NCBI GenBank assembly: GCA_003134815.1
Contig: PLCO01000009.1
Span: forward strand, 189,010-253,009
Direction: 5' to 3'
Length of the DNA: 64,000 nucleotides
Origin: Acidobacteriaceae bacterium
Lineage (GTDB): Bacteria > Acidobacteriota > Terriglobia > Terriglobales > Acidobacteriaceae
Of the stretch, positions 10,388 through 19,223 are shown one piece after another (the first letter of the stretch is position 1; each line of letters opens with the position of its first letter). The translations under genes and the position numbers were made by a program. A model generated the notes under the pieces. The model made no database searches, had not been told where the DNA came from, and saw only the letters and a list, made by a program, of their open reading frames with translations.

Positions 10388-10422
10388 GTTACTGACAACT
10401 GAAAACTGACGACTGGGAACTG
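10388..10422 (+). repeat. NNNACTG heptad array (5 units) abutting the mreC start
   Basis: The sequence reads gttactg acaactg aaaactg acgactg ggaactg, then gttt and the mreC ATG. The fixed ACTG recurs every seven bases, and the array as a whole is roughly the reverse complement of the array at 10254-10288. No Shine-Dalgarno sequence is present, so the array occupies the place where the ribosome-binding site would be. Confidence 0.8.
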
Positions 10423-10426
10423 GTTT

Positions 10427-11599
10427 ATGGAATCGCTTTTCGTTCGCTATCGGAACCTGGTGGTGCTGCTGGCACTGCTGACGGTGCAGCTCTTCGGGCT
10501 TGCCCTACAGGTGCGCCGGACTCCCGGCGGCACGAGCATGCTCGACAGCTCGGACCCAAGTGGCGTGCGACTGATCCGGCTTTGGGCTAATGCGCTGATT
10601 TCTCCGCCGGAGCGGCTGGTTCACTCGAGCAAGATCGGAATTTCGGCAACCTGGTCCAACTATATCGACCTCGTTCACGTCCGGCAGCAAAACAAGGATT
10701 TGGAAAGCGCCGTCGACCGGTTGCGGCTGGAGCAAGCCGCACTGCTGGAGGACGCGCGCCAGGGCGAGCGGCTGCAGGCGATTCTCGGCTTCCAACAAAA
10801 ATACATCTATTCCACGATTGCCGCGCAGGTTTACGGTTCGAGCGGCAGCGACCGTTCGCGCGATTTCTTTATCGACAAGGGCAGGCGCGACGGTTTGAAG
10901 CCGGATATGGCCGTAATTACCGCGGCGGGCATTGTAGGCAAAGTGCGGGATGTGTTTCCGCATACCGCGCAGGTGCTGGCCGTGAACGATACCACCAGCG
11001 GCGCAGGCGTGATTCTGGAGACGACGCGCATTCGCGGAGTACTTCGCGGCGATGCATCGGGGCAACTCGAGGTGGTGGGCGTGACTGCCGATCAGCGCAT
11101 TCAGCCGGGAGAGCACGTGCTCACCGCCGGGGGCGACCTGATTTTTCCGCGTGGCCTCCCCGTAGGCGTGGTGAAAAGGGTGGTCCGCGATCCCGATCGC
11201 GACGGCCTGGTTGACATTATTCTTACGCCGGCAGCGCCGCTGGATGGCCTTGACGAGGTGCTTGTGATTACTTCGACCGAGCCGCGCTTCCCGCCACAGG
11301 ACGAACAAGATCTTGCAGCGAGCAAAGCAGATGAAGGCGCAGTTCCACCCGCGATCAAGGATCAGATGAAGGCTTCAGAGATTATGGCGGAGAAGCTGCC
11401 GGGGCTGACGGACCCCAATCTGCCTCCGGATAAACAGCCGCTGAACGACAACAGCAACCCGAATCCCGCGCCGCCACCGCCGCAGCCATTGCATCCCGAC
11501 GAGTTTTCGCCGACCGCAAATGACGATTCAGGGACGACGCCGGAACCTGAGTCTTCGCCGAAGCAAAAACCGCAAATGACGCCGCAGAGGAATCCTTAG
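10427..11599 (+). CDS. mreC: Rod-shape-determining protein MreC
   Basis: A 390-residue bitopic membrane protein of the elongasome that links cytoplasmic MreB to periplasmic PBP2. There is one N-terminal membrane segment (NLVVLLALLTVQLFGLALQV), a coiled coil at about residues 85-120 (QQNKDLESAVDRLRLEQAALL), then the MreC beta-barrel domain (FIDKGRRDGLKPDMAVITAAGIVGKV, TAGGDLIFPRGLPVGVV). The final 105 or so residues form a low-complexity Pro/Asn/Lys-rich tail that is longer than in many homologues. The gene sits between mreB and mreD and is three bases from mreD. Its start is preceded by a heptad repeat array rather than a ribosome-binding site. Confidence 0.95.
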   Translation: MESLFVRYRNLVVLLALLTVQLFGLALQVRRTPGGTSMLDSSDPSGVRLIRLWANALISPPERLVHSSKIGISATWSNYIDLVHVRQQNKDLESAVDRLRLEQAALLEDARQGERLQAILGFQQKYIYSTIAAQVYGSSGSDRSRDFFIDKGRRDGLKPDMAVITAAGIVGKVRDVFPHTAQVLAVNDTTSGAGVILETTRIRGVLRGDASGQLEVVGVTADQRIQPGEHVLTAGGDLIFPRGLPVGVVKRVVRDPDRDGLVDIILTPAAPLDGLDEVLVITSTEPRFPPQDEQDLAASKADEGAVPPAIKDQMKASEIMAEKLPGLTDPNLPPDKQPLNDNSNPNPAPPPPQPLHPDEFSPTANDDSGTTPEPESSPKQKPQMTPQRNP

Positions 11600-11601
11600 C
11601 C

Positions 11602-12123
11602 ATGAGGGTGCTCGGCGCCGAATCCCGGCGCGACTACGAAATCCACCGCTATCCGCTGCTGGTTTACGCCCTGGTTCTGCTGGGCGCGCTCGTATTGCAG
11701 GCATGGCTGCCGCGCGTTGTGGGCCGCTACGATTGGTTCGATCTGCCGCTGGTTGTGATCGTCTACTTCGCGCTGGGACGGCGCAATCCCTTGCAGGGCA
11801 GTTTGATGGGCGCGGCGATGGGCTTGTTTGAGGACGCGCTTTCGCATAACGCGATCGGCATTAACGGCATTGCCAAGACCACTGTCGGCTTTCTGGCAGG
11901 ATCGGTAGGCATTCGCATCGATGTTGACAATCACACGATCCGCGTTCTGCTGAACTTCGCGCTGTCATTAGTGTCGAGCGCGATCTACATTTTTGTGGCC
12001 CGCTTTCTTCTCGGACTGCCGGCGGAGTGGAACGGGCTGACGGAGTTACTGCGGGCCGTGGGTAATGCGGTGATCGCGCTGGTACTGTTTCCGCTGCTCG
12101 ACCGTCTGCAAGTCAGGGACTAG
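11602..12123 (+). CDS. mreD: Rod-shape-determining membrane protein MreD
   Basis: A 173-residue polytopic inner-membrane protein of the elongation complex. It has about five hydrophobic segments, for example LLVYALVLLGALVLQAWL and LLNFALSLVSSAIYIFVARF. The motif ALGRRNPLQGSLMGAAMGLFEDAL matches the conserved MreD loop. It begins two bases after the mreC stop, consistent with translational coupling, and lies before mrdA. MreD sequences are poorly conserved, so position in the operon is strong support for the call. Confidence 0.93.
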   Translation: MRVLGAESRRDYEIHRYPLLVYALVLLGALVLQAWLPRVVGRYDWFDLPLVVIVYFALGRRNPLQGSLMGAAMGLFEDALSHNAIGINGIAKTTVGFLAGSVGIRIDVDNHTIRVLLNFALSLVSSAIYIFVARFLLGLPAEWNGLTELLRAVGNAVIALVLFPLLDRLQVRD

Positions 12124-12206
12124 GGATTAAGAGGAAACGTGACGCGATCCGGATTGGCGCGAAGAAGCGAAAAAACGGATTCGCTGTATTCTGAAGAGTA
12201 GGAATC

Positions 12207-14357
12207 ATGGTTCTAGGCAGCAGCCGCGGCGAAAAGCTTTCTCCAATCAAGCTGGCGTTTGTTCAGTACGGCATCCTGTTGCTGATGCTCGGCCTGGCCG
12301 CGGGCCTGTGGCGGCTGCAAGTGCTGGACGTGGATAGCTATCGGGTGTTGGCTGAGCAGAACCGCATTCGCAAGGAGCCGATTCTGGCTCCGCGCGGCAA
12401 ACTCTTTGACCGCGAGAATCGGCTGGTGGTGGACAACTACCCGTCGGTCACCTGCTTCCTGGTGCGCGAGCAGAATACGAATGTCGACGCGGACTTGCCG
12501 CTGATCGCGCAGGGGCTGGACCTCGATCTGGATCAATTAAGAGCGACTCTGCACCGCTTCCGTTCGCAGCCGGGCTACCAGCCCATCCCCATCAAACTTG
12601 ACGTAACGCCAGACGAGCAGGCGTTTATCGCGGCCCATCGCAACGAGCTGCCGGAACTGGAAACAATCGACGAGGAGCGCAGACTGTACCCGCGCGACGG
12701 TTTCGCGGCCCACCTGATCGGGTACGTGGGCGAGGTGAGCGAGGACGATTTGAACAATCCGCGCTTTGCCTACTATGAGCCGGGCGACGTGGTGGGCAAG
12801 GCAGGCGTGGAAGAAACCTACGACGAGCTGCTTCGTGGTAAAGACGGCTCGCGCGAGGTGATTGTCGACAGCCGCGGGCGCGAAGTGGGCTACTTCGGCA
12901 TCGAGCACGCCGAGCCCGGCCAGGACCTGAAGCTGACGATCGACAACGATCTACAACGAGCGGCGGAACTCGCGATGGGTGACCGCAACGGCGCAATTGT
13001 TGCCATGGACCCGCGCAATGGCGAAATTCTGGCGTTGGTGTCGCGCCCCAGCTTCGACCCCAACGAATTTGCTGTCAAGATCGACCGCGCCGAATGGAAC
13101 AAACTCATCACCGATCCCGATCATCCGTTGCTGAACAAGGCCATCCAAGCGCAGCTTGCGCCCGGCTCGACCTTCAAGATTCTGATGTCGGTCGCAGGGC
13201 TTCAGGAAGGCATTGCGCAGAACATGCACATCGTCTGCACCGGCGGCTGGGGCCCTTATGGCTATTATCACCACTGCGACCGCAAGCACGGGCCAGTCGA
13301 TATCAACACCGCGATTCCCTACTCGTGCGACACGTTTTACTACATGCTCGGCGACAAGCTGGGCATCGACCGGATCGCGAAGTACGCGAACGAATTCGGC
13401 TACGGGCAGAAGACCGGGATCGATCTTCCCGGAGAGCAATCCGGACTGATGCCGTCGGCGGAGTGGAAGCTGAAGAACTACCACGCCCGCTGGTATCCGG
13501 ACGAAACGCTGGACGTGGCCATCGGCCAGGGCGCGGTGGAAGCGACGCCGTTACAACTGGCGCGGATCATCGGCGGCATTGCATCGGGAGGTCACATGGT
13601 TCGGCCGCATGTGGTGTTTCCAAACCAGCTTTCCAGCGACTTTAATAAGTCGATCGAGGACAGCTTTCCGGGAACGGGCGATGCGTACATTCCCTTGGAT
13701 CCGGCGAACTGGGACATCATTACCGACGGCATGGCTGAGGTGACGGAGCCGGGCGAATTTCATACCGCAGGCTCGGCGCATCTTGAGGGCATCGACATTG
13801 CGGGCAAGACCGGCACCGCGCAGGAGATGAGTCATGCGGCGCTGGAAAAAACCAACAAGGGCAGGGCCACCAATCCCAACGTATGGTTTGTGGGGTTGGT
13901 GCCGCGGCGGAATCCCCAGTTGGTGGTAGCGGTTCTTTGGCAGAACGGCGAGTTCAGCTACTACCCTGCGCGCATCGGCGCCCAAGTGATTGCGGCTTTT
14001 GTGAACAAGAAGCGCCGTGAAGCGCACAACCTGCCTCCGGAGAAAGCCGCGGCTCCTGTGGATGTGGGTGCGGTGTGGACAACACCGGGCGCTGGGCCGG
14101 ATTCTCGCGCCGATTCAAGCGCCAGAGAAAAGAACTCAACGATTGCCGAAAGGAATTTGGGGGCGGGACAGATCCATAGCGGGCATTTCTTTGTGGATGG
14201 CAACGGGATTGTGACGCAAAAGGCCGATGCCGCAAAAGCGACGCCGAAGCCAAGGACTGGACGCACGACTCCGCCGGCGGCTAATTCTGCGAAACATTCG
14301 CCACAAGTGGCCGAACTGGCGGTGGCGCGGCAGCCAGCACGGCAGAAGGACCAGTAG
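12207..14357 (+). CDS. mrdA: Penicillin-binding protein 2 (elongation transpeptidase)
   Basis: A 716-residue class B penicillin-binding protein that cross-links peptidoglycan during lateral wall growth as partner of RodA. It has one N-terminal membrane anchor (FVQYGILLLMLGLAAGLWRL), a PBP dimerisation/pedestal domain starting with LAPRGKLFDRENRLV, and a transpeptidase domain. The catalytic motifs are present: STFK near residue 321, SCD near residue 372 and KTGTAQ near residue 533. The C-terminal 115 or so residues, after the transpeptidase fold, are low-complexity and unlike the short tail of E. coli PBP2. It follows mreD after 83 bases and is five bases from rodA. Confidence 0.96.
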   Translation: MVLGSSRGEKLSPIKLAFVQYGILLLMLGLAAGLWRLQVLDVDSYRVLAEQNRIRKEPILAPRGKLFDRENRLVVDNYPSVTCFLVREQNTNVDADLPLIAQGLDLDLDQLRATLHRFRSQPGYQPIPIKLDVTPDEQAFIAAHRNELPELETIDEERRLYPRDGFAAHLIGYVGEVSEDDLNNPRFAYYEPGDVVGKAGVEETYDELLRGKDGSREVIVDSRGREVGYFGIEHAEPGQDLKLTIDNDLQRAAELAMGDRNGAIVAMDPRNGEILALVSRPSFDPNEFAVKIDRAEWNKLITDPDHPLLNKAIQAQLAPGSTFKILMSVAGLQEGIAQNMHIVCTGGWGPYGYYHHCDRKHGPVDINTAIPYSCDTFYYMLGDKLGIDRIAKYANEFGYGQKTGIDLPGEQSGLMPSAEWKLKNYHARWYPDETLDVAIGQGAVEATPLQLARIIGGIASGGHMVRPHVVFPNQLSSDFNKSIEDSFPGTGDAYIPLDPANWDIITDGMAEVTEPGEFHTAGSAHLEGIDIAGKTGTAQEMSHAALEKTNKGRATNPNVWFVGLVPRRNPQLVVAVLWQNGEFSYYPARIGAQVIAAFVNKKRREAHNLPPEKAAAPVDVGAVWTTPGAGPDSRADSSAREKNSTIAERNLGAGQIHSGHFFVDGNGIVTQKADAAKATPKPRTGRTTPPAANSAKHSPQVAELAVARQPARQKDQ

Positions 14358-14362
14358 CCGCC

Positions 14363-15469
14363 ATGCCACTGCGCCGCTTTCTGAGCTTCCGCGATTTCGA
14401 TTGGGCCCTGCTGGGGCTGGTGCTGCTGCTCTGCTCGATGTCGGTTCTGGAAGTTCACTCGGCTACGGTGCACACGAAGTTCGCAAGCTTTGGAACGAGG
14501 CAGATCTTCTGGGTGGCGGCCGGCGTGGCGGTGATGTTCATCTTCGCCAAGATTGACTACCATCGCGTGATCGACTGGGCTCCCTGGGCTTACGGCGCAG
14601 GACTTCTGGCGCTGGTCGCGGTGCTGTCGCCGTTGGGGCACAAGGCCCTGGGCGGACGCCGCTGGATCAAACTCGGCCCGATGCTGGTGCAACCTTCCGA
14701 GTACGTCAAGCTGATTCTGATTCTTGCCGTTGCCCGTTACTTTGCCAATCTGGGCGGGCGTAGCGTGACGTGGAGAGATATTCTGAAAGCGTTCGCGCTG
14801 GTTGGAGTTCCAATGTTGCTGGTGCTGAAGCAGCCCGACCTGGGAACAACGCTCACCTACACGCCGATCCTGATCGCCGGCTTGTTCCTGGGCGGAATCA
14901 ATCTGCGCCAGAGCCTGATCCTTTTGACAGTAGGCGCGGTTCTGGTGGGTGGGGTCTGGACCAGCGGCAAATTCCTTAAGCCCTACCAGAAGGCTCGGCT
15001 GACCAGCTTCGTCAATCCGCAAAACGACCCGAGGGGTGCGGGCTACCAGGTGCTGCAATCGGAGATCGCCGTAGGTTCGGGCGGAATTTGGGGCAAGGGT
15101 CTCGAAAAGGGCACCCAGACCCAGGGCTATTTCCTTCCTATTCCATATACGGACTTTATCTTTGCCGCGTTCAGCGAGGAGCACGGCTTTGTGGGCGCGT
15201 TTTTCATCCTGCTGCTATACTTCCTCATATTGATGCGTTTGATTCAGAACGCGCAAACAGCCGCCGACTTGCCCGGTTCGCTCATTATCATGGGAATTGT
15301 GGCTGTGTTGACCTTTCAGATCGCGGTCAACGTTGGCATGGTCATCGGGCTGATGCCCGTCACCGGAATCCCTTTACCTTTAATGAGTTACGGTGGATCT
15401 TCGGTGTTGTTTACGTTCCTGGCGCTGGGCGTGGCGATGAATGTCCGCATGCGCCGGTTCGTTAACTGA
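14363..15469 (+). CDS. rodA: Peptidoglycan glycosyltransferase RodA (SEDS family)
   Basis: A 368-residue SEDS-family polytopic membrane protein that polymerises lipid II glycan strands in the elongasome with PBP2. About ten membrane segments are visible. Conserved SEDS motifs include GGRRWIKLGPMLVQPSEYVKL, VLKQPDLGTTL, YQVLQSEIAVGSGGIWGKG, LPIPYTDFIFAAFSEEHGF and PLMSYGGSSVL, together covering the essential loop-4 aspartate and surrounding residues. It is the last clear gene of the mre operon, five bases after mrdA. FtsW is the paralogue to exclude; linkage to mreBCD and mrdA favours RodA. Confidence 0.95.
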   Translation: MPLRRFLSFRDFDWALLGLVLLLCSMSVLEVHSATVHTKFASFGTRQIFWVAAGVAVMFIFAKIDYHRVIDWAPWAYGAGLLALVAVLSPLGHKALGGRRWIKLGPMLVQPSEYVKLILILAVARYFANLGGRSVTWRDILKAFALVGVPMLLVLKQPDLGTTLTYTPILIAGLFLGGINLRQSLILLTVGAVLVGGVWTSGKFLKPYQKARLTSFVNPQNDPRGAGYQVLQSEIAVGSGGIWGKGLEKGTQTQGYFLPIPYTDFIFAAFSEEHGFVGAFFILLLYFLILMRLIQNAQTAADLPGSLIIMGIVAVLTFQIAVNVGMVIGLMPVTGIPLPLMSYGGSSVLFTFLALGVAMNVRMRRFVN

Positions 15470-16041
15470 CGCGTCTCGATTGATTTGGTCGAGGTGTCGT
15501 CCCAAAGGTTTGACTCTTGGTAAGGCCCGGAACGGACGATTCGCGGATTTTCCGGGGATTGTTTCTGGCCGCAAGAGAGGTATTTTCAAGCATTTCGCCG
15601 GCATGGTCATGATGGATCGCGCCCGGCAGGATTGGGTTTATGAGTACGCAGAGACGGGAAGCACCCTTGCGGCTCGCTGATTGCAAGGATCGCGCGGATT
15701 CGGTAGACAGGTTGCTCTGTTTGCCGGCGCGAGAAGTTCCTGCATTAGCCGCTGGTCGAACGGCCCCGCCGGAAGTTCCGGCCCCGAAAGCTCCAGATTG
15801 GACGGCCACAAACTCTCTGTCAACGGATCAACCATCGAAATACGGCCACCAGCAGCCCGTTCGGCTTGTTTTTATCGACATCCGCATTGGTTCGCCGCCC
15901 CTCAAGAAGACCTCCACACAGAGGCCCACCCTTGAGCATCGCCGGGTTATCCGTTCATCCAATCCTTCGCCGATCGTGCGCGCTTCCACTCGACCTTGCC
16001 GCGTGTACCGACAGCCATAGGCTGCCGGACGGAAAGGTACG
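15470..16041 (+). other. Long leader between rodA and the RNase E/G gene
   Basis: About 570 bases separate rodA from the ribonuclease gene. Several ORFs of 65-126 residues exist in all frames, but none has a ribosome-binding site, motif or consistent coding character, so I treat the region as non-coding. RNase E mRNA in E. coli has a long autoregulatory 5' leader. A similar role here is inference only; I could not identify matching hairpins. Confidence 0.5.
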
Positions 16042-18957
16042 ATGGCAAAAGAAATTTGCATTTCCAGCACGCCGCATGAGACGCGGCTTGCGATTCTGGA
16101 AGACGATCAACTCGCGGAAATCTACTACGAACGCGAAAACGAGTACACCCTCGCGGGATCCATTTACAACGGGCGCGTAACACGCGTTTTACCGGGCATG
16201 CAGTCGGCATTTGTCGACCTCGGCCTGGAGCGCGATGCGTTTCTTTACGTAACTGACTTCATCGAGCTCGAAGACCAGGAAGACGCCGACGAGCTGGAGA
16301 AGGCCGCGGCGACCGGCGCCGGGCAGGCCCCACGCGAAGTGCAGCACCCGAACGGCATTATTGAGCGCGGCGGAGCAGGTCAAGGCGAACGTGGTCCGCG
16401 TCAAGACCGGCAGGGACAAGACCGGCAGGGACAGGGCCGACCGAGACAGGAACAAGAGCCGCGGCAGGAGCTTCGGCCAGCTGAAGAATCTCATACGAGA
16501 TTCGCCGGGACATCGGGTTCAGGGTTATCAGCTCCGGCCGTGCCGGATCCCGCAGGACAATTTGATTCAGCGCAGGAAACGGATGAAGCAGGCGCGGGAC
16601 GCTTTCGCGGCCGACGCCGCCGCCGTGGAGGCCGTGGCCCGGGGGGTCAGCGCGAAACGCCGAGCGAGTTCGAACCGGCTCCAAGGAGAGCCCCTGAAGA
16701 ACCTAGATCCTTCGAGCATGCATCAGCGATTCAGGCATCCGAAGCGCCGCCTGCGCGCGGACAGCGTACACCTGAGACCTTTGTGATGCCGGGTGAGTCG
16801 CTTTCAAAATACGGGGCTGGGCTCGGCGCTGGACCTGCTGCTGAAGCTCCCAGATCGGCGCGTGAACCGGCTGCGCCGCCGCGCCCGGCAAGCACATTCA
16901 AGCCTGCATCGCTTGTGGAAGCTCCCCTGAAGTGGGATGGCAGCGGCCTGCTTCCGGGCGAGTCGCTTTCCGTGCGGCGTCGTGGGGCGGAGCCACAATT
17001 GGAGACGAGCCATGCGGCGACCGAAGACTTGACTCCGGCACCTGATGCAGAACCGGTAAACGAAGAATTCAATGAGGAATTCGAAGAACCCTTGGCGTCA
17101 GCGTTTCATGACTCCGAATTGAAATCTCCGGATGAAGCGATCGTCGAATTTGAGGAGGATGAACTCGCTCGAGACGCTTTCGAATCACAGACCGAAGAAG
17201 AACTTCCCACGCTGGGTGAGATTTCATCGGCGCCCGAGGAAGATGCGGACGCTTCTCATCGAATCGATCCATCGGCTCCATCCGGGTTCAAGTTTTTTGG
17301 TTTCGGCAAGAAGAAGAAGGACAGCGAGCCAGCTTCCAGCGCCACGAAAACTTCGGCCGCGATCCCCGCTTCGACGTATGCGCCAGGTAAGGGAGTAGTT
17401 GAGGAAGAAGTGATCGAAGGCGAGGAGTTCGATTCCGCGCCCCACGCGCGCCGGCACAAGCCGGATGTACACGATACGGACGACTACGAAGAGCAGACGC
17501 TGCCCAGCCACCTACGCACCGGTGAACTGGGCGAAATGTTTCAAGAGGCGCACCTCGATCACCGCATCCAGAAGAGCTTTGACGAAAAGGGCGTGGAAGA
17601 AGACGGAGGGGAAGAAGAAGAGGCCACGACGGGAACCCAGTCCGCGCCCGGGCGCGGAGGCCGCGACCGGGGAGGCCGCGGACAGCGTGGCCGCAGTGCG
17701 CCGAGCAATCGTCGTGGCGGACCATCGCGCCGTTCGGCCCAGATGTCCGATTTGCCGGTCATCTCGGACCTGCTGAAGTCGGGCCAGGAAATCCTGGTGC
17801 AGATTGCGAAGGAGCCGATCGCTAAGAAAGGCGCGCGCATCACGAGTCACATCGCGCTGCCCGGCCGCTTTTTGGTCTTTATGCCGACCGTGACTCACGT
17901 TGGCGTGAGCCGCAAGATCGACTCGGACGAAGAGCGCCATCGCCTGAAGCGGATTCTGGTTAACGAGCGCGGCGATGCTCCCGGCGGCTTTATTGTGCGC
18001 ACTGCCGCGGAAGGCGCCTCGGAAGATGAGCTGCGCGCCGATCTTCGCTTCCTGATGAATCTGTGGAACGACATCAAGCAGCGCTCCGAATCTTCCAAGT
18101 CGCCGGCGCTGATTTATCACGACCTGTCCCTGATCGAGCGCATTTTGCGCGACCAGGTGAGCGCGAACTTTGCCAACATCTGGGTCGACACGGAGGTTGA
18201 CTACGAGCGCATTGTGCGCTTCCTCAATCGTTTCTCGCCGTCGCTGGTACGGCGTGTGAAGCTTTACACCAAGGAAACGCCGCTCTTTGAGCACTTCGGC
18301 ATTCAGGATGAGATTTCGAAGGCGCTGCGCTCGAAGGTATGGCTGAAGTCGGGCGGATCAATCGTGATCAACCAGACTGAGGCGCTGGTGGCCATCGACA
18401 TCAACACGGGGAAATACGTGGGCAAGTCTGCGCGCCTCGAGGACACCATCGTCAAGACCAATCTCGACGCTGTGCCGGAGATTGTGCGCCAGATTCGGCT
18501 GCGCGACCTGGGTGGGATCATCGTGATCGACTTTATCGACATGGACGACCGCAAGAATCGCTTCAGGGTACTGGCGGCGCTTGAAGAAGCGCTGAAGAAC
18601 GACCGCGCTCCGACAAAGGTGCTGCAGTTTAACGATTTCGGGCTGGTGGCCATCACGCGCAAGCGCGTGAAGCAGTCACTCGAACGGACGCTGAGCGTTC
18701 CCTGCCCCGTCTGCCAGGCCACGGGAATGGTGAAGAGCTCGGCTACTGTGTGTAACGAGATCTACATCGAGATGCGCAAGATGCGGAAGCACTTTGAAAA
18801 CGCCGACGTGATGTTGCGCGTGAACCCGGAGACGGTGAAGGTTCTGAAAGCGAATGGCAATAGTTGGCTGACCGACTTCGAGGAGTTGGTGGGCAAGAAC
18901 GTGCTGGTGAAGAGCGATCCAACCCTGCATCCGGAGCAGTTCGACATCCAGGGATGA
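16042..18957 (+). CDS. rng: Ribonuclease E/G with a large insert in the S1 domain
   Basis: A 971-residue endoribonuclease of the RNase E/G family, for mRNA decay and rRNA processing. Residues 1-75 hold the first half of the S1 domain (YNGRVTRVLPGMQSAFVDLG). The second half resumes near residue 578 (KSGQEILVQIAKEPIAKKGA). The roughly 490 residues between are low-complexity: Gln/Arg repeats (RQDRQGQ), acidic stretches and an RGG-like patch (GRGGRDRGGRGQRG). The catalytic core follows intact, with the metal-binding aspartates in VAIDINTGKYVG (near 786) and IVIDFIDMD (near 830), and the Zn-link CPVCQATG (near 888). No long C-terminal scaffold tail remains, so the insert may carry the scaffolding role. 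A terminator follows at 18983. Confidence 0.93.
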   Translation: MAKEICISSTPHETRLAILEDDQLAEIYYERENEYTLAGSIYNGRVTRVLPGMQSAFVDLGLERDAFLYVTDFIELEDQEDADELEKAAATGAGQAPREVQHPNGIIERGGAGQGERGPRQDRQGQDRQGQGRPRQEQEPRQELRPAEESHTRFAGTSGSGLSAPAVPDPAGQFDSAQETDEAGAGRFRGRRRRRGGRGPGGQRETPSEFEPAPRRAPEEPRSFEHASAIQASEAPPARGQRTPETFVMPGESLSKYGAGLGAGPAAEAPRSAREPAAPPRPASTFKPASLVEAPLKWDGSGLLPGESLSVRRRGAEPQLETSHAATEDLTPAPDAEPVNEEFNEEFEEPLASAFHDSELKSPDEAIVEFEEDELARDAFESQTEEELPTLGEISSAPEEDADASHRIDPSAPSGFKFFGFGKKKKDSEPASSATKTSAAIPASTYAPGKGVVEEEVIEGEEFDSAPHARRHKPDVHDTDDYEEQTLPSHLRTGELGEMFQEAHLDHRIQKSFDEKGVEEDGGEEEEATTGTQSAPGRGGRDRGGRGQRGRSAPSNRRGGPSRRSAQMSDLPVISDLLKSGQEILVQIAKEPIAKKGARITSHIALPGRFLVFMPTVTHVGVSRKIDSDEERHRLKRILVNERGDAPGGFIVRTAAEGASEDELRADLRFLMNLWNDIKQRSESSKSPALIYHDLSLIERILRDQVSANFANIWVDTEVDYERIVRFLNRFSPSLVRRVKLYTKETPLFEHFGIQDEISKALRSKVWLKSGGSIVINQTEALVAIDINTGKYVGKSARLEDTIVKTNLDAVPEIVRQIRLRDLGGIIVIDFIDMDDRKNRFRVLAALEEALKNDRAPTKVLQFNDFGLVAITRKRVKQSLERTLSVPCPVCQATGMVKSSATVCNEIYIEMRKMRKHFENADVMLRVNPETVKVLKANGNSWLTDFEELVGKNVLVKSDPTLHPEQFDIQG

Positions 18958-18982
18958 GGAGAGTTAGCGGCGTTGGCAGGGG

Positions 18983-19006
18983 CCGGGGCGGTCGCTCCGG
19001 TCTTTT
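18983..19006 (+). terminator. Intrinsic terminator after the RNase E/G gene
   Basis: CCGGGGC, a GGTC loop and GCTCCGG (7 bp with one wobble pair) are followed by TCTTTT, 26 bases after the stop codon. The hairpin is nested inside a perfect 8-bp inverted repeat, GTTGGCAG (18972-18979) and CTGCCAAC (19012-19019). Confidence 0.65.
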
Positions 19007-19223
19007 GCTTTCTGCCAACAGCCTCCAAGGCGACCGGACAGATGTACTTTTGTGCTTTCTTTTGAACATAGGCTACTTATCCTGAAGTCAGCGCATCTCA
19101 CCTAATGGTTAATTTTCAACTGAGTTGAGCAACCTACGGTCGTATTCGGGGTCTATTTGGGTCTAAGCGATGAATCTTCTATTTCCTGAATTTGAAGCAA
19201 ATCCAGTATTTGAGGTTGTTCCG

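Noticed and set aside
13961-15184. 407-residue minus ORF antisense to mrdA and rodA
   Set aside because: Long only because of high GC; the plus-strand genes carry every expected catalytic motif.
15640-16020. 126-residue plus ORF in the rodA-RNase E gap
   Set aside because: No ribosome-binding site, no motif and unusual composition; treated as leader.
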